DNA of 64,000 nucleotides from Herbiconiux sp. SALV-R1 (GCF_013113715.1 NZ_CP053344.1:3534001-3598000), one strand, 5' to 3'. Positions 16,297 through 25,369 are shown, counted from the first letter of the stretch. Notes: generated by a model not told the origin, from the letters alone. Numbers and translations: made by a program.

Positions 16297-17220
16297 ATGG
16301 ATCGCAACACCGTCGACTGGAAGGGCTACTGGCCCGCGGCTCCGACCGCATTCACCGAGGAGGGGTCGTTCGATGATCAGGTCATGCGGGAGATCATCGA
16401 GCTGTACGTCCAGGCCGGCGTGCACGGAGTGCTGATCAACGGCAGCGCCGGCGAGTGGTGGGCGCAGACCGACGAGGAGCGTACGAACACGGCCCGGGTC
16501 GCCGTCGAGGCTGCAGCGGGACGCATCCCCGTGATCGTCGGCTGCACCTCGTTCACCGCAGACCAGGTGCTGCGGCTGGCCGACGGCGCGGCCGAGGCAG
16601 GCGCCTCCGGCGTGCTCACGACTCCCCCGCCCTACGCCCACCCCACCCAGCAGGAGGTGCTGCAGTTCTACCGCGACGTCGACGCCCAGGTGCAGCTGCC
16701 GCTCGTCGCGTACAACTGGCCACGGGGTGCCGCGCTCGAGATCGAGCTCGACACGGCCCGGCACATCGCCGACCTCGAGCACGTCGTCGCGATCAAGAAC
16801 AGCACGGCCGACTGGGTTCGCGTCGTCGACTTCATCGAGGCACTGGCCGGCCAGGTTCGCATCTTCTCGAGCCTCATCAACCGACGGGGTCTCGCCATCA
16901 TGCGCGAGCTCGGCGGTGACGGCTACATCGACGGCGGCGGAATCGGCGCACCGTTCGCCGTACCGTTCTTCGAGAACCTCTGGGCCGGCGACCTCGACGC
17001 GGCTCGACCCTGGGCCGACAAGTGGTGGGCCCTCACCTCGTCGTTCATCGCGCCCGACTTCGGTGGTCGCTTCGGTTCGCCGAGCTCGCAGCTCAAGTCG
17101 GCGATGGCCATTCTGGGTCAGCCCGTAAGCCACGTGCGCCCGCCGCTCCAGCCCGTCACCGACCCGGTGCTGCGGCAGGCCATCGCCGACCGGCTGCGTG
17201 ACGCCGGACTGATCGACTGA
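16297..17220 (+). CDS. DapA-family (DHDPS/NAL) lyase, candidate pyrroline-4-hydroxy-2-carboxylate deaminase
   Basis: 307 residues. Class I aldolase barrel with Schiff-base lysine K167 in AIKNST, tyrosine Y139 in AYNWP and the GSAGEWW loop in place of GTTGE. Family members include dihydrodipicolinate synthase, N-acetylneuraminate lyase, 5-keto-4-deoxyglucarate dehydratase and the hydroxyproline-pathway deaminase that gives alpha-ketoglutarate semialdehyde. With an epimerase and a D-amino-acid oxidase-like gene beside it, the deaminase role is favoured, but a sugar-acid lyase role is possible given the kinase. ATG at 16297 with AAGGAGAG upstream; the frame is open far upstream but overlaps the previous gene. 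Confidence 0.7.
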   Translation: MDRNTVDWKGYWPAAPTAFTEEGSFDDQVMREIIELYVQAGVHGVLINGSAGEWWAQTDEERTNTARVAVEAAAGRIPVIVGCTSFTADQVLRLADGAAEAGASGVLTTPPPYAHPTQQEVLQFYRDVDAQVQLPLVAYNWPRGAALEIELDTARHIADLEHVVAIKNSTADWVRVVDFIEALAGQVRIFSSLINRRGLAIMRELGGDGYIDGGGIGAPFAVPFFENLWAGDLDAARPWADKWWALTSSFIAPDFGGRFGSPSSQLKSAMAILGQPVSHVRPPLQPVTDPVLRQAIADRLRDAGLID

Positions 17221-17236
17221 CGACCGGACTGATCGA
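17204..17236 (+). repeat. Short tandem duplication across a stop codon
   Basis: CCGGACTGATCGA occurs at 17204-17216 and again at 17224-17236, a 20-base period that spans the stop of the DapA-like gene. Probably a small slippage duplication that lengthened the spacer before the next ribosome binding site. Confidence 0.6.
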
Positions 17237-17252
17237 GCAAGGGAGAGACGGA

Positions 17253-18527
17253 GTGTCAGCACAACGCATCGCGGTCGTCGGCGGCGGGGTCGTGGGAGTC
17301 ACGACCGCCTGGTCGCTGCTCCGGCGCGGCCACTCCGTCGACCTCTACGAGCGGGAGGAGACGGCGGCCACCGGGGCGACGGCGTCGAACGCCGGACTGA
17401 TCGTGCCCGGCGACTCGCTGGTGTGGGGTACGCCCTCGGCGATCGGCATGCTGGCGCGCTCCCTGCTCGCCCGCAAGCAGTCGTTCATCCGGGTGCGCGC
17501 CGGCGCGGGACCGTCCCTCGTGCCGTGGGGACTGCGCTTCCTCAGGGAATGCCTCCCGTCACGGATGCGACGGAACGTGCGCGCGGCCCACGCGCTGAGC
17601 TCCTACAGCCTCGACCGGCTGCAGGAGCTGCAGGCGGAGCTCGGGCTCGACTTCTCGTTCGAGGCCAACGGCATGGCCTTCCTCGCCGGTTCGCCCGAGC
17701 ACCTCGCAGCGCTCGCTGAGGAACGCGGGCAGCTCGCTGCGGCGGGTGAACGCTACGAGAGCTACGCCGGGGCGCGGTTCACCGAGGTCGACCCCGGGTT
17801 CGCCGCGGCGGCCACGGGTCTCGGTGGCGTGCTCTACACCACGGGTTCCGCGCACGGAGACGCCCGCGCCTTCACCCTGCAGCTGCTGCAGCGGGCCGTC
17901 GACGGCGGCTTGACGGTGCACTCCGCCACCGAGGTACGCGCGATCGAGTCGCAGGCGCGGGCTGTGACAGGGCTGGTCACTCCCGGTGGCTCCCGCTCGT
18001 TCGACGCCGTCGTGCTGGCGGCGGGGGCCCGCACGGCCGAGCTCGCTCGCACGGCCGGACTGCGCCTGCCCATCCTGCCGGCCAAGGGCTACGCCGCGAC
18101 GGTCCCCATCCGCCCCGGAGCATCGGTCGCCGACGTCGGCGGGGTCGACGAGCGCGCACACGTCGCCTTCTCCCGCATGGGCGATGCGCTGCGCCTGTCG
18201 TCGACGGCGGAGTTCGCCGGTTACGACAGCGGATCGAACCCAGGCGACTACGACTCGATCCGCGCGACGGGCGACCGCCTGTTCCCGGGTGCGCTCGACT
18301 GGGCGGGCGCCGAGTTCCACGTCGGCTGGCGGCCGGCGACCCCCGACGGCAACCCGATCCTCGGCCGCACCGCCCTCCGCGGACTGTACGTCAACAGCGG
18401 TCACGGCCATCTCGGCTGGACCCAGGCGGCGGGCTCGGCCGAGATCGTCGCCGACCAGATCGACGGCATCGAGCCGGCGATCGACACCCAGCCCTATCGA
18501 ACCCCACGAGGAAGGACACGTCGATGA
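17253..18527 (+). CDS. DadA-like FAD-dependent D-amino acid dehydrogenase
   Basis: 424 residues. N-terminal dinucleotide-binding loop VVGGGVVG with YERE closing the second strand, and C-terminal GWRPATPDGNPILG and YVNSGHGHLGWTQAAGS, the signature of DadA/glycine-oxidase proteins. It should oxidise a D-amino acid to an imino acid; here cis-4-hydroxy-D-proline to a pyrroline carboxylate is the likely reaction. GTG start with GGGAGAGACGGA upstream. It overlaps the cupin gene by 4 bp. No membrane anchor is seen; electrons would go to quinone or oxygen. Confidence 0.8.
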   Translation: MSAQRIAVVGGGVVGVTTAWSLLRRGHSVDLYEREETAATGATASNAGLIVPGDSLVWGTPSAIGMLARSLLARKQSFIRVRAGAGPSLVPWGLRFLRECLPSRMRRNVRAAHALSSYSLDRLQELQAELGLDFSFEANGMAFLAGSPEHLAALAEERGQLAAAGERYESYAGARFTEVDPGFAAAATGLGGVLYTTGSAHGDARAFTLQLLQRAVDGGLTVHSATEVRAIESQARAVTGLVTPGGSRSFDAVVLAAGARTAELARTAGLRLPILPAKGYAATVPIRPGASVADVGGVDERAHVAFSRMGDALRLSSTAEFAGYDSGSNPGDYDSIRATGDRLFPGALDWAGAEFHVGWRPATPDGNPILGRTALRGLYVNSGHGHLGWTQAAGSAEIVADQIDGIEPAIDTQPYRTPRGRTRR

Positions 18528-18868
18528 CGACGACAGCCAGCACGGTGCGCCTGACAGAGGCCACCGAATTCTACGAAGGGCCCGAACTCTGCCGGGAGTA
18601 CTTCCGCAACGACCTGCTCTGGTTCGGCACCTCGGTGGTCGAACCGGGCGAGATCGGGGGCCTCGACGCGGGCCACGCACGCTCCTGGGAGGTGTTCTAC
18701 TGCACCGAGGGCGAGGCAGTCGTCGACGACGGCAGCGCGGAGCACGTGCTCCGCGCCGGCGACGCCCTCACCATCCCGCCCGGCGTGCCGCACACCATCC
18801 ACAATCGCGGTTCGGAGCGCGTGGTCATCGTCTGGGCGGGCGGGCCCGGCGAGGAGGCAGGAGCATGA
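18524..18868 (+). CDS. Small cupin-domain protein
   Basis: 114 residues, single cupin barrel. Motif 1 is altered (LDAGHARSWEVFYCTEGEA) and motif 2 is PPGVPHTIHNRG, so one or two metal-binding histidines and a glutamate are visible. Small cupins act as isomerases, epimerases or ligand sensors in sugar and amino-acid pathways. Coupled by 4-bp overlaps to the DadA-like gene before it and the kinase after it, so it is made together with both. The reaction is unknown. Confidence 0.75.
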   Translation: MTTTASTVRLTEATEFYEGPELCREYFRNDLLWFGTSVVEPGEIGGLDAGHARSWEVFYCTEGEAVVDDGSAEHVLRAGDALTIPPGVPHTIHNRGSERVVIVWAGGPGEEAGA

Positions 18869-20451
18869 GCGTGAGCGTGAGCGCCCCGGCGTTCCTCGGC
18901 ATCGACCTCGGAACCACCGCCCTCAAGTGCGCCGTCTACGACTCCCGCGGCGCGCTCGTCGGCGAGGAGACCGAGGAGTACGGGCTGCTCGCACCCCACC
19001 CCGGCTGGGTCGAGGTGGAGGTGGAGACCTACTGGCAGGCGCTCCGCCTCGCGCTCGGCCGGCTGCTGCGCGCATCCGGCGTCGATGCGGGCAGCATCCG
19101 CGCGGCGGCCGTCTCGGCCCAGGGCGAGACACTGGTACCGGTCGATGCCGCGGGAACCGCGCTCAGACCCGCCATCGTGTGGCTCGACAACCGCGCGACG
19201 GCCGAGGCCGCGCACCTCGCCGACGTCTTCGGCGACGAGGTCTACCGGGTCACCGGTCAGCCCGAGATGCTCGCCACCTGGCCTGCCGCGAAGGTGCTGT
19301 GGCTCACCCGCAACGAGCCCGCCACGGCCCAGGCGGCAGCGCGCTACCTGCTGCTCGAGGACTGGCTGATCTGGCGGCTGACCGGTGAGTACGTGACCGA
19401 GGGATCCCTGGCCACCTCGACCTGCTACTGGGACTTCCGCAGCAAGCAGTGGTGGCCCGAGATGCTCGACGCGATCGGCATCGACGCCCACCAGCTGCCC
19501 GCGATCGTCGAACCCGGTTCCCCTGTGGCGACCATCCGCGGCTCCGCTGCCGACGAGCTCGGCCTGCCGGCCTCGATGCTCGTCTGCACCGGGGCACTCG
19601 ACCAGGCCTGTGGGGCGATCGGCGCCGGAAACTTCGTGCCGGGCGGCTTCAGCGAGAACACGGGTGCGGCGATCGCCCTCTGCGCGACCATCGAGGCACC
19701 CCGCCTCGACCCGAGCGGGGCGATGCCCTGCCACTACCACGCGCTGCCCGACACCTACATGTTCCACACCTTCACCAGCGGCGGCATCATCCTGCGCTGG
19801 TTCCGCGATCAGCTCTCCGAGTCGGTCGTCTCCGACGCGGCGCGCTCCGGTGACGACGGCTACGCGCGGCTCGGTGAACTCGCCGCGGAGACCCCGCCCG
19901 GCGCCGACGGACTGATGATGCTGCCCTATCTGCAGGGGGCGATGGCGCCGGAGAACAACGACGACGCGAGCGGAGTGCTGCTCGGCCTCAGCCTCCAGCA
20001 CACCCGTGGCCACGTCGTTCGCGCGATCTTCGAGTCGGTCGCCTTCGTCGTGCGGCGCAACGTCGACGTCATGAGGCAGCTCGGCGTTCCGATCGACCGT
20101 GTGAGAGCCCTCGGTGGAGGAGCGAGGAGTGCCGTCTGGAAGCAGATCGAGGCCGACATCCTCGGCCTCCCCGTCGTGACGATGGCGCAGCTCGACGCCG
20201 GCGCCCTGGGCGCGGCCGTGCTCGCCGGCGTGGGCAGCGGCCACTGGGGCTCCGTCGCCGAGGCCACGGAGAGCATGGTGCGAGAGGCGCGGGTGTTCGA
20301 ACCCGACGCCTCGCGAGCCGCGCTCTACGACGACAAGTACGAGCTCTTCCAGAGCGCCTACCGCGATCTTCTCCCCACCTTCGACCGCATCTCGGCGGCA
20401 CGCGCCTCAGCCGACCCGCACCACAGCTCCTCCCCTGCTGCCACCCTGTGA
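18865..20451 (+). CDS. FGGY-family carbohydrate kinase (XylB-like)
   Basis: 528 residues. Actin-like ATPase fold with FLGIDLGTTALKCAVYD at the N-terminus (phosphate-1 loop), VSAQGETLVPVD, IVWLDNRA and the C-terminal adenosine motif ALGGGARSAVWKQIEADIL. The family phosphorylates sugars and polyols such as xylulose, ribulose, erythritol or glycerol. The substrate cannot be read; it is unusual beside hydroxyproline genes. The ATG at 18865 overlaps the cupin stop by 4 bp; a far longer open frame upstream has no coding character. Its TGA stop lies inside the operator at 20448-20465. Confidence 0.82.
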   Translation: MSVSVSAPAFLGIDLGTTALKCAVYDSRGALVGEETEEYGLLAPHPGWVEVEVETYWQALRLALGRLLRASGVDAGSIRAAAVSAQGETLVPVDAAGTALRPAIVWLDNRATAEAAHLADVFGDEVYRVTGQPEMLATWPAAKVLWLTRNEPATAQAAARYLLLEDWLIWRLTGEYVTEGSLATSTCYWDFRSKQWWPEMLDAIGIDAHQLPAIVEPGSPVATIRGSAADELGLPASMLVCTGALDQACGAIGAGNFVPGGFSENTGAAIALCATIEAPRLDPSGAMPCHYHALPDTYMFHTFTSGGIILRWFRDQLSESVVSDAARSGDDGYARLGELAAETPPGADGLMMLPYLQGAMAPENNDDASGVLLGLSLQHTRGHVVRAIFESVAFVVRRNVDVMRQLGVPIDRVRALGGGARSAVWKQIEADILGLPVVTMAQLDAGALGAAVLAGVGSGHWGSVAEATESMVREARVFEPDASRAALYDDKYELFQSAYRDLLPTFDRISAARASADPHHSSSPAATL

Positions 20452-20465
20452 CATTGCAATATCAC
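20448..20465. promoter_or_regulatory. GntR-type operator, full palindrome
   Basis: GTGACATTGCAATATCAC is an 18-bp palindrome with a single mismatched pair and gives the full form of the half-sites at 13644, 15485 and 15533. It begins over the kinase stop codon and lies 20 bases before the transporter binding-protein ATG, so the ABC transporter has its own regulated promoter or the site acts as an internal control. Confidence 0.65.
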
Positions 20466-20485
20466 CCCAATCCCGAAAGGTTGAC

Positions 20486-21424
20486 ATGAACACCGCACCG
20501 CTCCTCCGCCCCCGCCGGGTCACCGCGACCCTCGTCGCAGCTATGGCCACGGCCGCCCTGCTCGCCGGATGTTCGACACCCGGTTCCGAAGACGGCACCC
20601 CGACCGCCGGCGCGGAGTCCGGCAGCGGCGCCGAGTCGTTCGGGCTCTCCCCGGTCGACAGCGTCACCGCCCTCGTGCCCGACGATCTCGCGGGCAAGGC
20701 GCTGACCGTCGCGATCTACAACGACGGCGCGCCCCAGCAGTTCCTCGAAGACGGCAAGCTGGTGGGCATCCAGCCCGACTTCGCGCAGGCGGTCGCCGAG
20801 GTATCGGGGCTCGACTTCCAGGCGTCAGGCGTCGGCAGCTTCGACAGCATCATCCCGGGCCTGCAGGGCGGCCGCTACGACGCGGCCTTCGTCGACTTCG
20901 GCGTGACCGAGGAACGGCAGGAGATCGTCGACCTGGTCTTCCAGTTCGTGCTGCCCACCGGTTTCGCGGTGCGCGAGGGCGCTGAACTCACGCTCGACAC
21001 CCAATCCGATCTGTGCGGCATCAAACTCGCCACCCTCGCCGGCTCGTACTTCATCGACCAGGTCGAGGCGATCAGCGAGGAGTGCGTCGCGGGCGGCGAG
21101 CCGGCCATCGACATCCAGACCTTCCCCACGCAGACGGATGCGGTGCTCGCGGTCTCGACCGGTCGTTCCGACGCGTACGCGGTCTCGAGCGACCAGCTCG
21201 CCTACGCCGCAGACCAGGAGAACGCGAAGCTCGCGGTGCAGGCCTTCGAGCACGAGCCGCTGCCGCAGGCCATCGGTGTGCCGAAGGACAGCGCGCTCGG
21301 GCCCGTGGTGGTGGAGGCGCTGAAGGTGCTGATCGCCGACGGCACCTACCAGAAGATCCTCGACAAGTGGGGCATCTCGACCGCAGCGATCACGGCCGAC
21401 CAGGTCGTCATCAACCCCCTGTGA
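20486..21424 (+). CDS. ABC transporter substrate-binding lipoprotein (polar amino acid type)
   Basis: 312 residues. Signal peptide with lipobox LLAGC near residue 31, so a membrane-anchored extracellular binding protein. The mature part is SBP_bac_3 type: LTVAIYNDGAPQQF, LVGIQPDFAQAVAEVSG, FVDFGVTEERQEIVDLVFQF. Two cysteines (CGIK and EECV) could form a disulfide. Partner of the permease and ATPase just downstream. Given the cluster, hydroxyproline or a related amino acid is the probable cargo. Confidence 0.88.
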   Translation: MNTAPLLRPRRVTATLVAAMATAALLAGCSTPGSEDGTPTAGAESGSGAESFGLSPVDSVTALVPDDLAGKALTVAIYNDGAPQQFLEDGKLVGIQPDFAQAVAEVSGLDFQASGVGSFDSIIPGLQGGRYDAAFVDFGVTEERQEIVDLVFQFVLPTGFAVREGAELTLDTQSDLCGIKLATLAGSYFIDQVEAISEECVAGGEPAIDIQTFPTQTDAVLAVSTGRSDAYAVSSDQLAYAADQENAKLAVQAFEHEPLPQAIGVPKDSALGPVVVEALKVLIADGTYQKILDKWGISTAAITADQVVINPL

Positions 21425-21428
21425 TCGT

Positions 21429-22370
21429 ATGAGCACCGATCTGAAGGCCCTCGACGTCGATGGCGACGTGCGGGTGAAGCATCGACAGCATCCGGTGTGG
21501 TGGGTGGTGACCGGGCTGGTCGTGCTCGCGGCGCTCGGCGCGGCCAACATCTTCATCACGAACCCGAACCTCGATTGGGGAGTCGTCGGCGAGTACTTCT
21601 TCAGCCCCCAGATCCTCCGCGGACTCTGGCTCACGATCGTGCTGACCGTGCTGTCGATGGCGGCCGGCATCTCCATCGGAGTCGTCGCCGCCCTCATGCG
21701 CCTGTCACCGATCCGCATCCTGCGGTGGGTGGCGTGGTTCTACGTCTGGTTCTTCCGCGGCACACCGCTACTCGTGCAGATCATCTTCTGGTTCAATCTT
21801 GCCGCGCTGCTGCCCGAGATCTCGATCGGGGTTCCCTTCGGCCCCACGCTGGTGGAGCTCGACGTGAACGACGTGGTCACGCCGTTCACCGCGGCCCTGC
21901 TCGGCCTGGCGCTGAACGAGGGCGCCTACATGTCGGAGATCATCCGCGGCGGCATCCAGTCGGTCGACGGCGGGCAGGACGAGGCGGCGAGGGCGCTCGG
22001 TATGACGGGCGGTCGACGGATGCGTCGTGTCGTGCTCCCGCAGGCGATGCGGGTGATCATCCCGCCGACGGGCAACCAGGTGATCAGCATGCTGAAGTCC
22101 TCGTCGCTGGTGAGCGTGACCTCGCTCCCCGAGCTGCTCTATAGCGCGCAGCTGGTGTATCAGCGCACCTTCGAGACGATCCCGCTGCTGGTCGTCGCGA
22201 GCCTGTGGTACCTGATCGTCACCACGCTCCTCACCATCGGGCAGTACTACATCGAGCGGCACTTCGCCCGGGGCTCCCTGCGTCACCAGCCGCAGACCCC
22301 CGTGCAGATCTTCACCAGCGGCATCCGGCGACTGGTGTCGACGCCGCCCCAGAAAGGAGGAAGGCCATGA
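21429..22370 (+). CDS. Polar amino acid ABC transporter permease
   Basis: 313 residues, about six membrane segments. The HisM/GlnP-type loop [29 protein letters not shown] is the EAA motif that contacts the ATPase; the preceding [17 protein letters not shown] is also typical. A single permease gene implies a homodimer. It starts four bases after the binding-protein stop and overlaps the ATPase gene by 4 bp. Confidence 0.9.
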   Translation: MSTDLKALDVDGDVRVKHRQHPVWWVVTGLVVLAALGAANIFITNPNLDWGVVGEYFFSPQILRGLWLTIVLTVLSMAAGISIGVVAALMRLSPIRILRWVAWFYVWFFRGTPLLVQIIFWFNLAALLPEISIGVPFGPTLVELDVNDVVTPFTAALLGLALNEGAYMSEIIRGGIQSVDGGQDEAARALGMTGGRRMRRVVLPQAMRVIIPPTGNQVISMLKSSSLVSVTSLPELLYSAQLVYQRTFETIPLLVVASLWYLIVTTLLTIGQYYIERHFARGSLRHQPQTPVQIFTSGIRRLVSTPPQKGGRP

Positions 22371-23128
22371 GCCCGCTGCTCGAGGTCGAGGGAGTGCACA
22401 AGAGCTACGGCTCCCATGCCGTGCTGCGCGGCGTGAGTCTCGGGATCGATCGCGGCCAGGTCACCTGCGTGATCGGGCCTTCGGGGTCGGGCAAGAGCAC
22501 GCTGCTGCGCAGCATCAATCAGCTCGAGGAGATCGACCGCGGTCGCATCCGGCTCGAGGGCGAGCTCATCGGCTACCGCGACGAGGGGTCGCGACTGGTG
22601 CAGCTGCCGGAGCGCGACCTCGCACGGCAGCGCACTCGGCTCGGCATGGTGTTCCAGAGCTTCAACCTGTTCCCCCACATGACCGTGCTCGAGAACATCG
22701 TCGAGGCGCCCGTGGGGGTGCTCAAGGTGCCCCGCCAGGAAGCGGCCGCGCGTGCCGTCGCACTGCTCGAGCGGGTGGGGCTCGCCGAGAAGGCCGCGGC
22801 CTACCCGCGCCATCTCTCGGGTGGTCAGCAGCAGCGCGTGGCGATCGCCCGCGCGCTCGCCATGCAGCCGGAGGTGATGCTGTTCGACGAACCGACGAGC
22901 GCGCTCGACCCGGAACTCGTCGGCGAGGTGCTCGAGGTGATGCGCTCCCTCGCCGACGACGGCCTGACGATGGTGATCGTGACGCATGAGATGGCCTTCG
23001 CGCGGGATGTCGCCGACACCGTGGTCTTCATGGACGGCGGCGTGGTGGTCGAGAGCGGGCCGCCCTCCGAGCTGTTCAGCAACCCGCGCGAGGCACGCAC
23101 GCGGAGCTTCCTGGCCAGCGTGCTGTGA
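22367..23128 (+). CDS. Polar amino acid ABC transporter ATP-binding protein
   Basis: 253 residues. Walker [11 protein letters not shown]-loop ([14 protein letters not shown]), signature [16 protein letters not shown], Walker [13 protein letters not shown] and switch histidine VTHEMAFA are all present, as in GlnQ/HisP. ATG at 22367 with AAAGGAGG upstream. Forms the complete importer with the two preceding genes and ends the hydroxyproline-type cluster. Confidence 0.92.
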   Translation: MSPLLEVEGVHKSYGSHAVLRGVSLGIDRGQVTCVIGPSGSGKSTLLRSINQLEEIDRGRIRLEGELIGYRDEGSRLVQLPERDLARQRTRLGMVFQSFNLFPHMTVLENIVEAPVGVLKVPRQEAAARAVALLERVGLAEKAAAYPRHLSGGQQQRVAIARALAMQPEVMLFDEPTSALDPELVGEVLEVMRSLADDGLTMVIVTHEMAFARDVADTVVFMDGGVVVESGPPSELFSNPREARTRSFLASVL

Positions 23129-23170
23129 CGTCGTCGGGCCGTGACGTCGTCGGGCAGCGGTCGTCGGGCA
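23125..23170 (+). repeat. 16-bp tandem repeat between genes
   Basis: GTGACGTCGTCGGGCC (23125-23140), GTGACGTCGTCGGGCA (23141-23156), then a shortened copy ending in GGTCGTCGGGCA (to 23170). It fills the gap between the ABC ATPase stop and the HAD start and could also be read through in frame by a GTG at 23125. Confidence 0.7.
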
Positions 23171-23172
23171 TC

Positions 23173-23862
23173 ATGGGAGACATGACCGGGCTCGCTGTCT
23201 TCGACCTCGACGGAGTGCTGACGAGGCGCGACCTGATGACCGCCGTCGTCACCGCGGCACTGCGGCGAGCGCCGCACCGGGCACTCGTGCCGCTCCCCGC
23301 GGTGGCGAACTCGATGCGGCTGCGGAACGACCCCGAGAGGCGTCGGGCCGCCGCGGCGACCGTCATCGGCCACGCGTTCGCCGGATGGTCGCCGGCCGAG
23401 CTGCGGGAGCTCTCCGTCGGCATCGCGACCCGGTGGGTTCGCGAGCGCAGGTTCATCCGCGAGGCGGCCGTCGAGGCCTTCCGGGAGCACACGCGTCGAG
23501 GCGACGAGGTCGTGGTGGCGACGGCGAGCAACGACGATGCGGCTCGTGCCCTGGTCGGCGCGCTCGGCCTCGAGCCGGCGGCCGTGGTGGCCTCGGCCAT
23601 CACCGTGGGCGCGGGGCGGGCCTTGATCGAGCCGTACAACATCGGCGAGCAGAAGCTCCGGTCGCTGACGGATGCGGGGGTCGACGTCGGAACGGCGGTC
23701 TTCTACACCGACTCCGCATCCGATCTGCCGACCGCCCGTGGCGCTCGGCGCACCGTGCTGGTCGCCCCGAGCGCCACGACCGTCCGCCGCTTCGACGAGG
23801 CGGGGGTGCGGTACACCCTCCTCGATGAGGTGAGCACATCGACCCCAGGGAGAGTGCCGTGA
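23173..23862 (+). CDS. HAD-superfamily phosphatase (HAD-IB, SerB-like)
   Basis: About 229 residues. Motif I VFDLDGVLT (nucleophile and acid/base aspartates), motif II threonine in VVATAS, lysine in GEQKLRSL, and motif III YTDSASDLP. The helical cap between residues 20 and 90 matches HAD-IB enzymes such as phosphoserine phosphatase-like proteins. The start may be ATG 23173, ATG 23182 or GTG 23125; the HAD core begins at once after 23182, so the repeat-encoded extension is unlikely to matter. Overlaps the epoxide hydrolase by 4 bp. Confidence 0.8.
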   Translation: MGDMTGLAVFDLDGVLTRRDLMTAVVTAALRRAPHRALVPLPAVANSMRLRNDPERRRAAAATVIGHAFAGWSPAELRELSVGIATRWVRERRFIREAAVEAFREHTRRGDEVVVATASNDDAARALVGALGLEPAAVVASAITVGAGRALIEPYNIGEQKLRSLTDAGVDVGTAVFYTDSASDLPTARGARRTVLVAPSATTVRRFDEAGVRYTLLDEVSTSTPGRVP

Positions 23863-24995
23863 CCGAGAACTACACGCCGACGAGACTGCTCGAGGTGACC
23901 TCCGGAGAGCTCGCCGAGCTCCGCCGTCGAGTTCGCGACACCCGGTGGGCGCCCGAGTGGCCGCCGGTCGAAGGACGAGCCGGCACCGATGCGGCACTGC
24001 TGCGCCGCCTCGCCCGGTACTGGGCGGACGGCTTCGACTGGCCCGCGCAGGAGAGGGAGATCGCAGCACTGCCGGCGTTCGAGGCGGTGATCGACGGCAC
24101 GCCCGTGCGCTTCCTGAAGTTCGACGCCGAGCGGCCCGGCGGCCTCCCGCTGATCGCCACGAACGGCTGGCCCAGCACGATCCTCGAGATGGTCACCCTC
24201 GCCCGTCTGCTCTCCGCCCCCTCGCGGTACGGCCTCGACCTCACCCCGCGCACCGTCGTGGTGCCGGCCATTCCCGGGCTGCCGTTCTCTCCGCCACGCC
24301 CACGCCTCGGCGAGCAGACCCACGAGCTCTGGCACCGGCTGATGCACGAGGTGCTGGGATTCGAACGCTACGCGTCCCACGGCGGTGACCTGGGAGCAGG
24401 AATCACCTCCCGTCTCGCGCAGGCCCATCCCGAGGCGGTCGCCGGCATCCACCTGATGGCGGTGGCGGGCCCCGCCGATCCCGACCCGGCCGGCCTCACG
24501 CCGGACGAGCGCGACCACCTCGCGGCCATCGCCCTGTGGGAGAAGGAGGAGGGGGCGTACGAGCACCAGCAGCAGACCCGACCCTTGTCGCTCGCGCCTG
24601 CCCTGAGCGACTCCCCCGTGGGCCTGCTCGCCTGGATCGTCGAGAAGTACGACGCCTGGAGCGACGACGACGGCGACGTGAGCACCCGCTTCTCCGACGA
24701 CGCGCTGCTCACCCAGGCGTCGGCCTACTGGTTCACGAACTCGGCCTCGACCTCGCTCCGCCCCTACTACGAGTTCGCGCACGGGCAGACGACACCGATC
24801 CGCTCGGTCACCGTGCCCACCGCCGTCGCCGTGTTCCCGCACGACCTCGTGCAGCCTCCCCGCGAATGGGCTGAGCGCAGCTACCGGGTGGTGCGCTACA
24901 CGCGGTTCCCCCGCGGCGGCCACTTCGCACCGCACGAGGAGCCCGAGCTGCTCGCCGCCGACATCGCGACCTTCCTCGACGAGCTCGAGCGCTAG
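23859..24995 (+). CDS. Epoxide hydrolase (EHN-type alpha/beta hydrolase)
   Basis: 378 residues. N-terminal EHN domain (about residues 8-105; LAELRRRVRDTRWAPEW) then an alpha/beta hydrolase core. Nucleophile D177 in GGDLGAG, oxyanion-hole NGWP (HGxP in most members, here N), and the late histidine in RGGHFAPHEEPE. It opens epoxides to diols, often in xenobiotic or secondary metabolism. Coupled to the HAD gene by GTGA. Substrate unknown. Confidence 0.85.
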   Translation: MTENYTPTRLLEVTSGELAELRRRVRDTRWAPEWPPVEGRAGTDAALLRRLARYWADGFDWPAQEREIAALPAFEAVIDGTPVRFLKFDAERPGGLPLIATNGWPSTILEMVTLARLLSAPSRYGLDLTPRTVVVPAIPGLPFSPPRPRLGEQTHELWHRLMHEVLGFERYASHGGDLGAGITSRLAQAHPEAVAGIHLMAVAGPADPDPAGLTPDERDHLAAIALWEKEEGAYEHQQQTRPLSLAPALSDSPVGLLAWIVEKYDAWSDDDGDVSTRFSDDALLTQASAYWFTNSASTSLRPYYEFAHGQTTPIRSVTVPTAVAVFPHDLVQPPREWAERSYRVVRYTRFPRGGHFAPHEEPELLAADIATFLDELER

Positions 24996-25009
24996 GCGGG
25001 GGCCCGGCG

Positions 25010-25369
25010 TCAGCGGGCGGTGAAGAGCGACCAGCCGGTGGCGGCCATCGTGATGACGAGGGCGAGGGTGAGGGCGGCTGCGGCGACGCAGAAGAGGGTC
25101 AGGGCGGCGATGAGGCGGCCGCCGGCAAGGGCCGCGCGGTCGCCCTCATCGGTGAGGAGGCGGTGGTGGGTGCTGTAGCGGCGGTGCACGGCCCAGAGCA
25201 GAGCGCCCGCCGCGACAACGCCGACGAGGCCCAGCGCGACGGCCCAGGTGCCGAAGACCTCGGGCAGGATGCGCAGGGCGACGAGAGAGCCGACGAGCAG
25301 GGCGAGCGCCGTGCGCCGCCACGCCAGGGCCGTGCGCTCGGGCTGGAGACCGGGGTCGAAGACGCTCAC
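25010..25369 (-). CDS. DUF202 membrane protein (short form)
   Basis: 119 residues with three membrane segments. Begins with the DUF202 signature LQPERTALAWRRTALALLVGSL. Function unknown; related to yeast Vtc1-like small membrane proteins. The GTG at 25369 overlaps the stop of the upstream DUF202 gene by 4 bp, so the two are translated together and may form a heteromer. Confidence 0.8.
   Translation of the reverse strand: MSVFDPGLQPERTALAWRRTALALLVGSLVALRILPEVFGTWAVALGLVGVVAAGALLWAVHRRYSTHHRLLTDEGDRAALAGGRLIAALTLFCVAAAALTLALVITMAATGWSLFTAR

Noticed and set aside
18697-20244. Antisense 515-codon frame over the FGGY kinase
   Set aside because: Mirror of GC-rich codon periodicity; the kinase motifs on the plus strand are complete.
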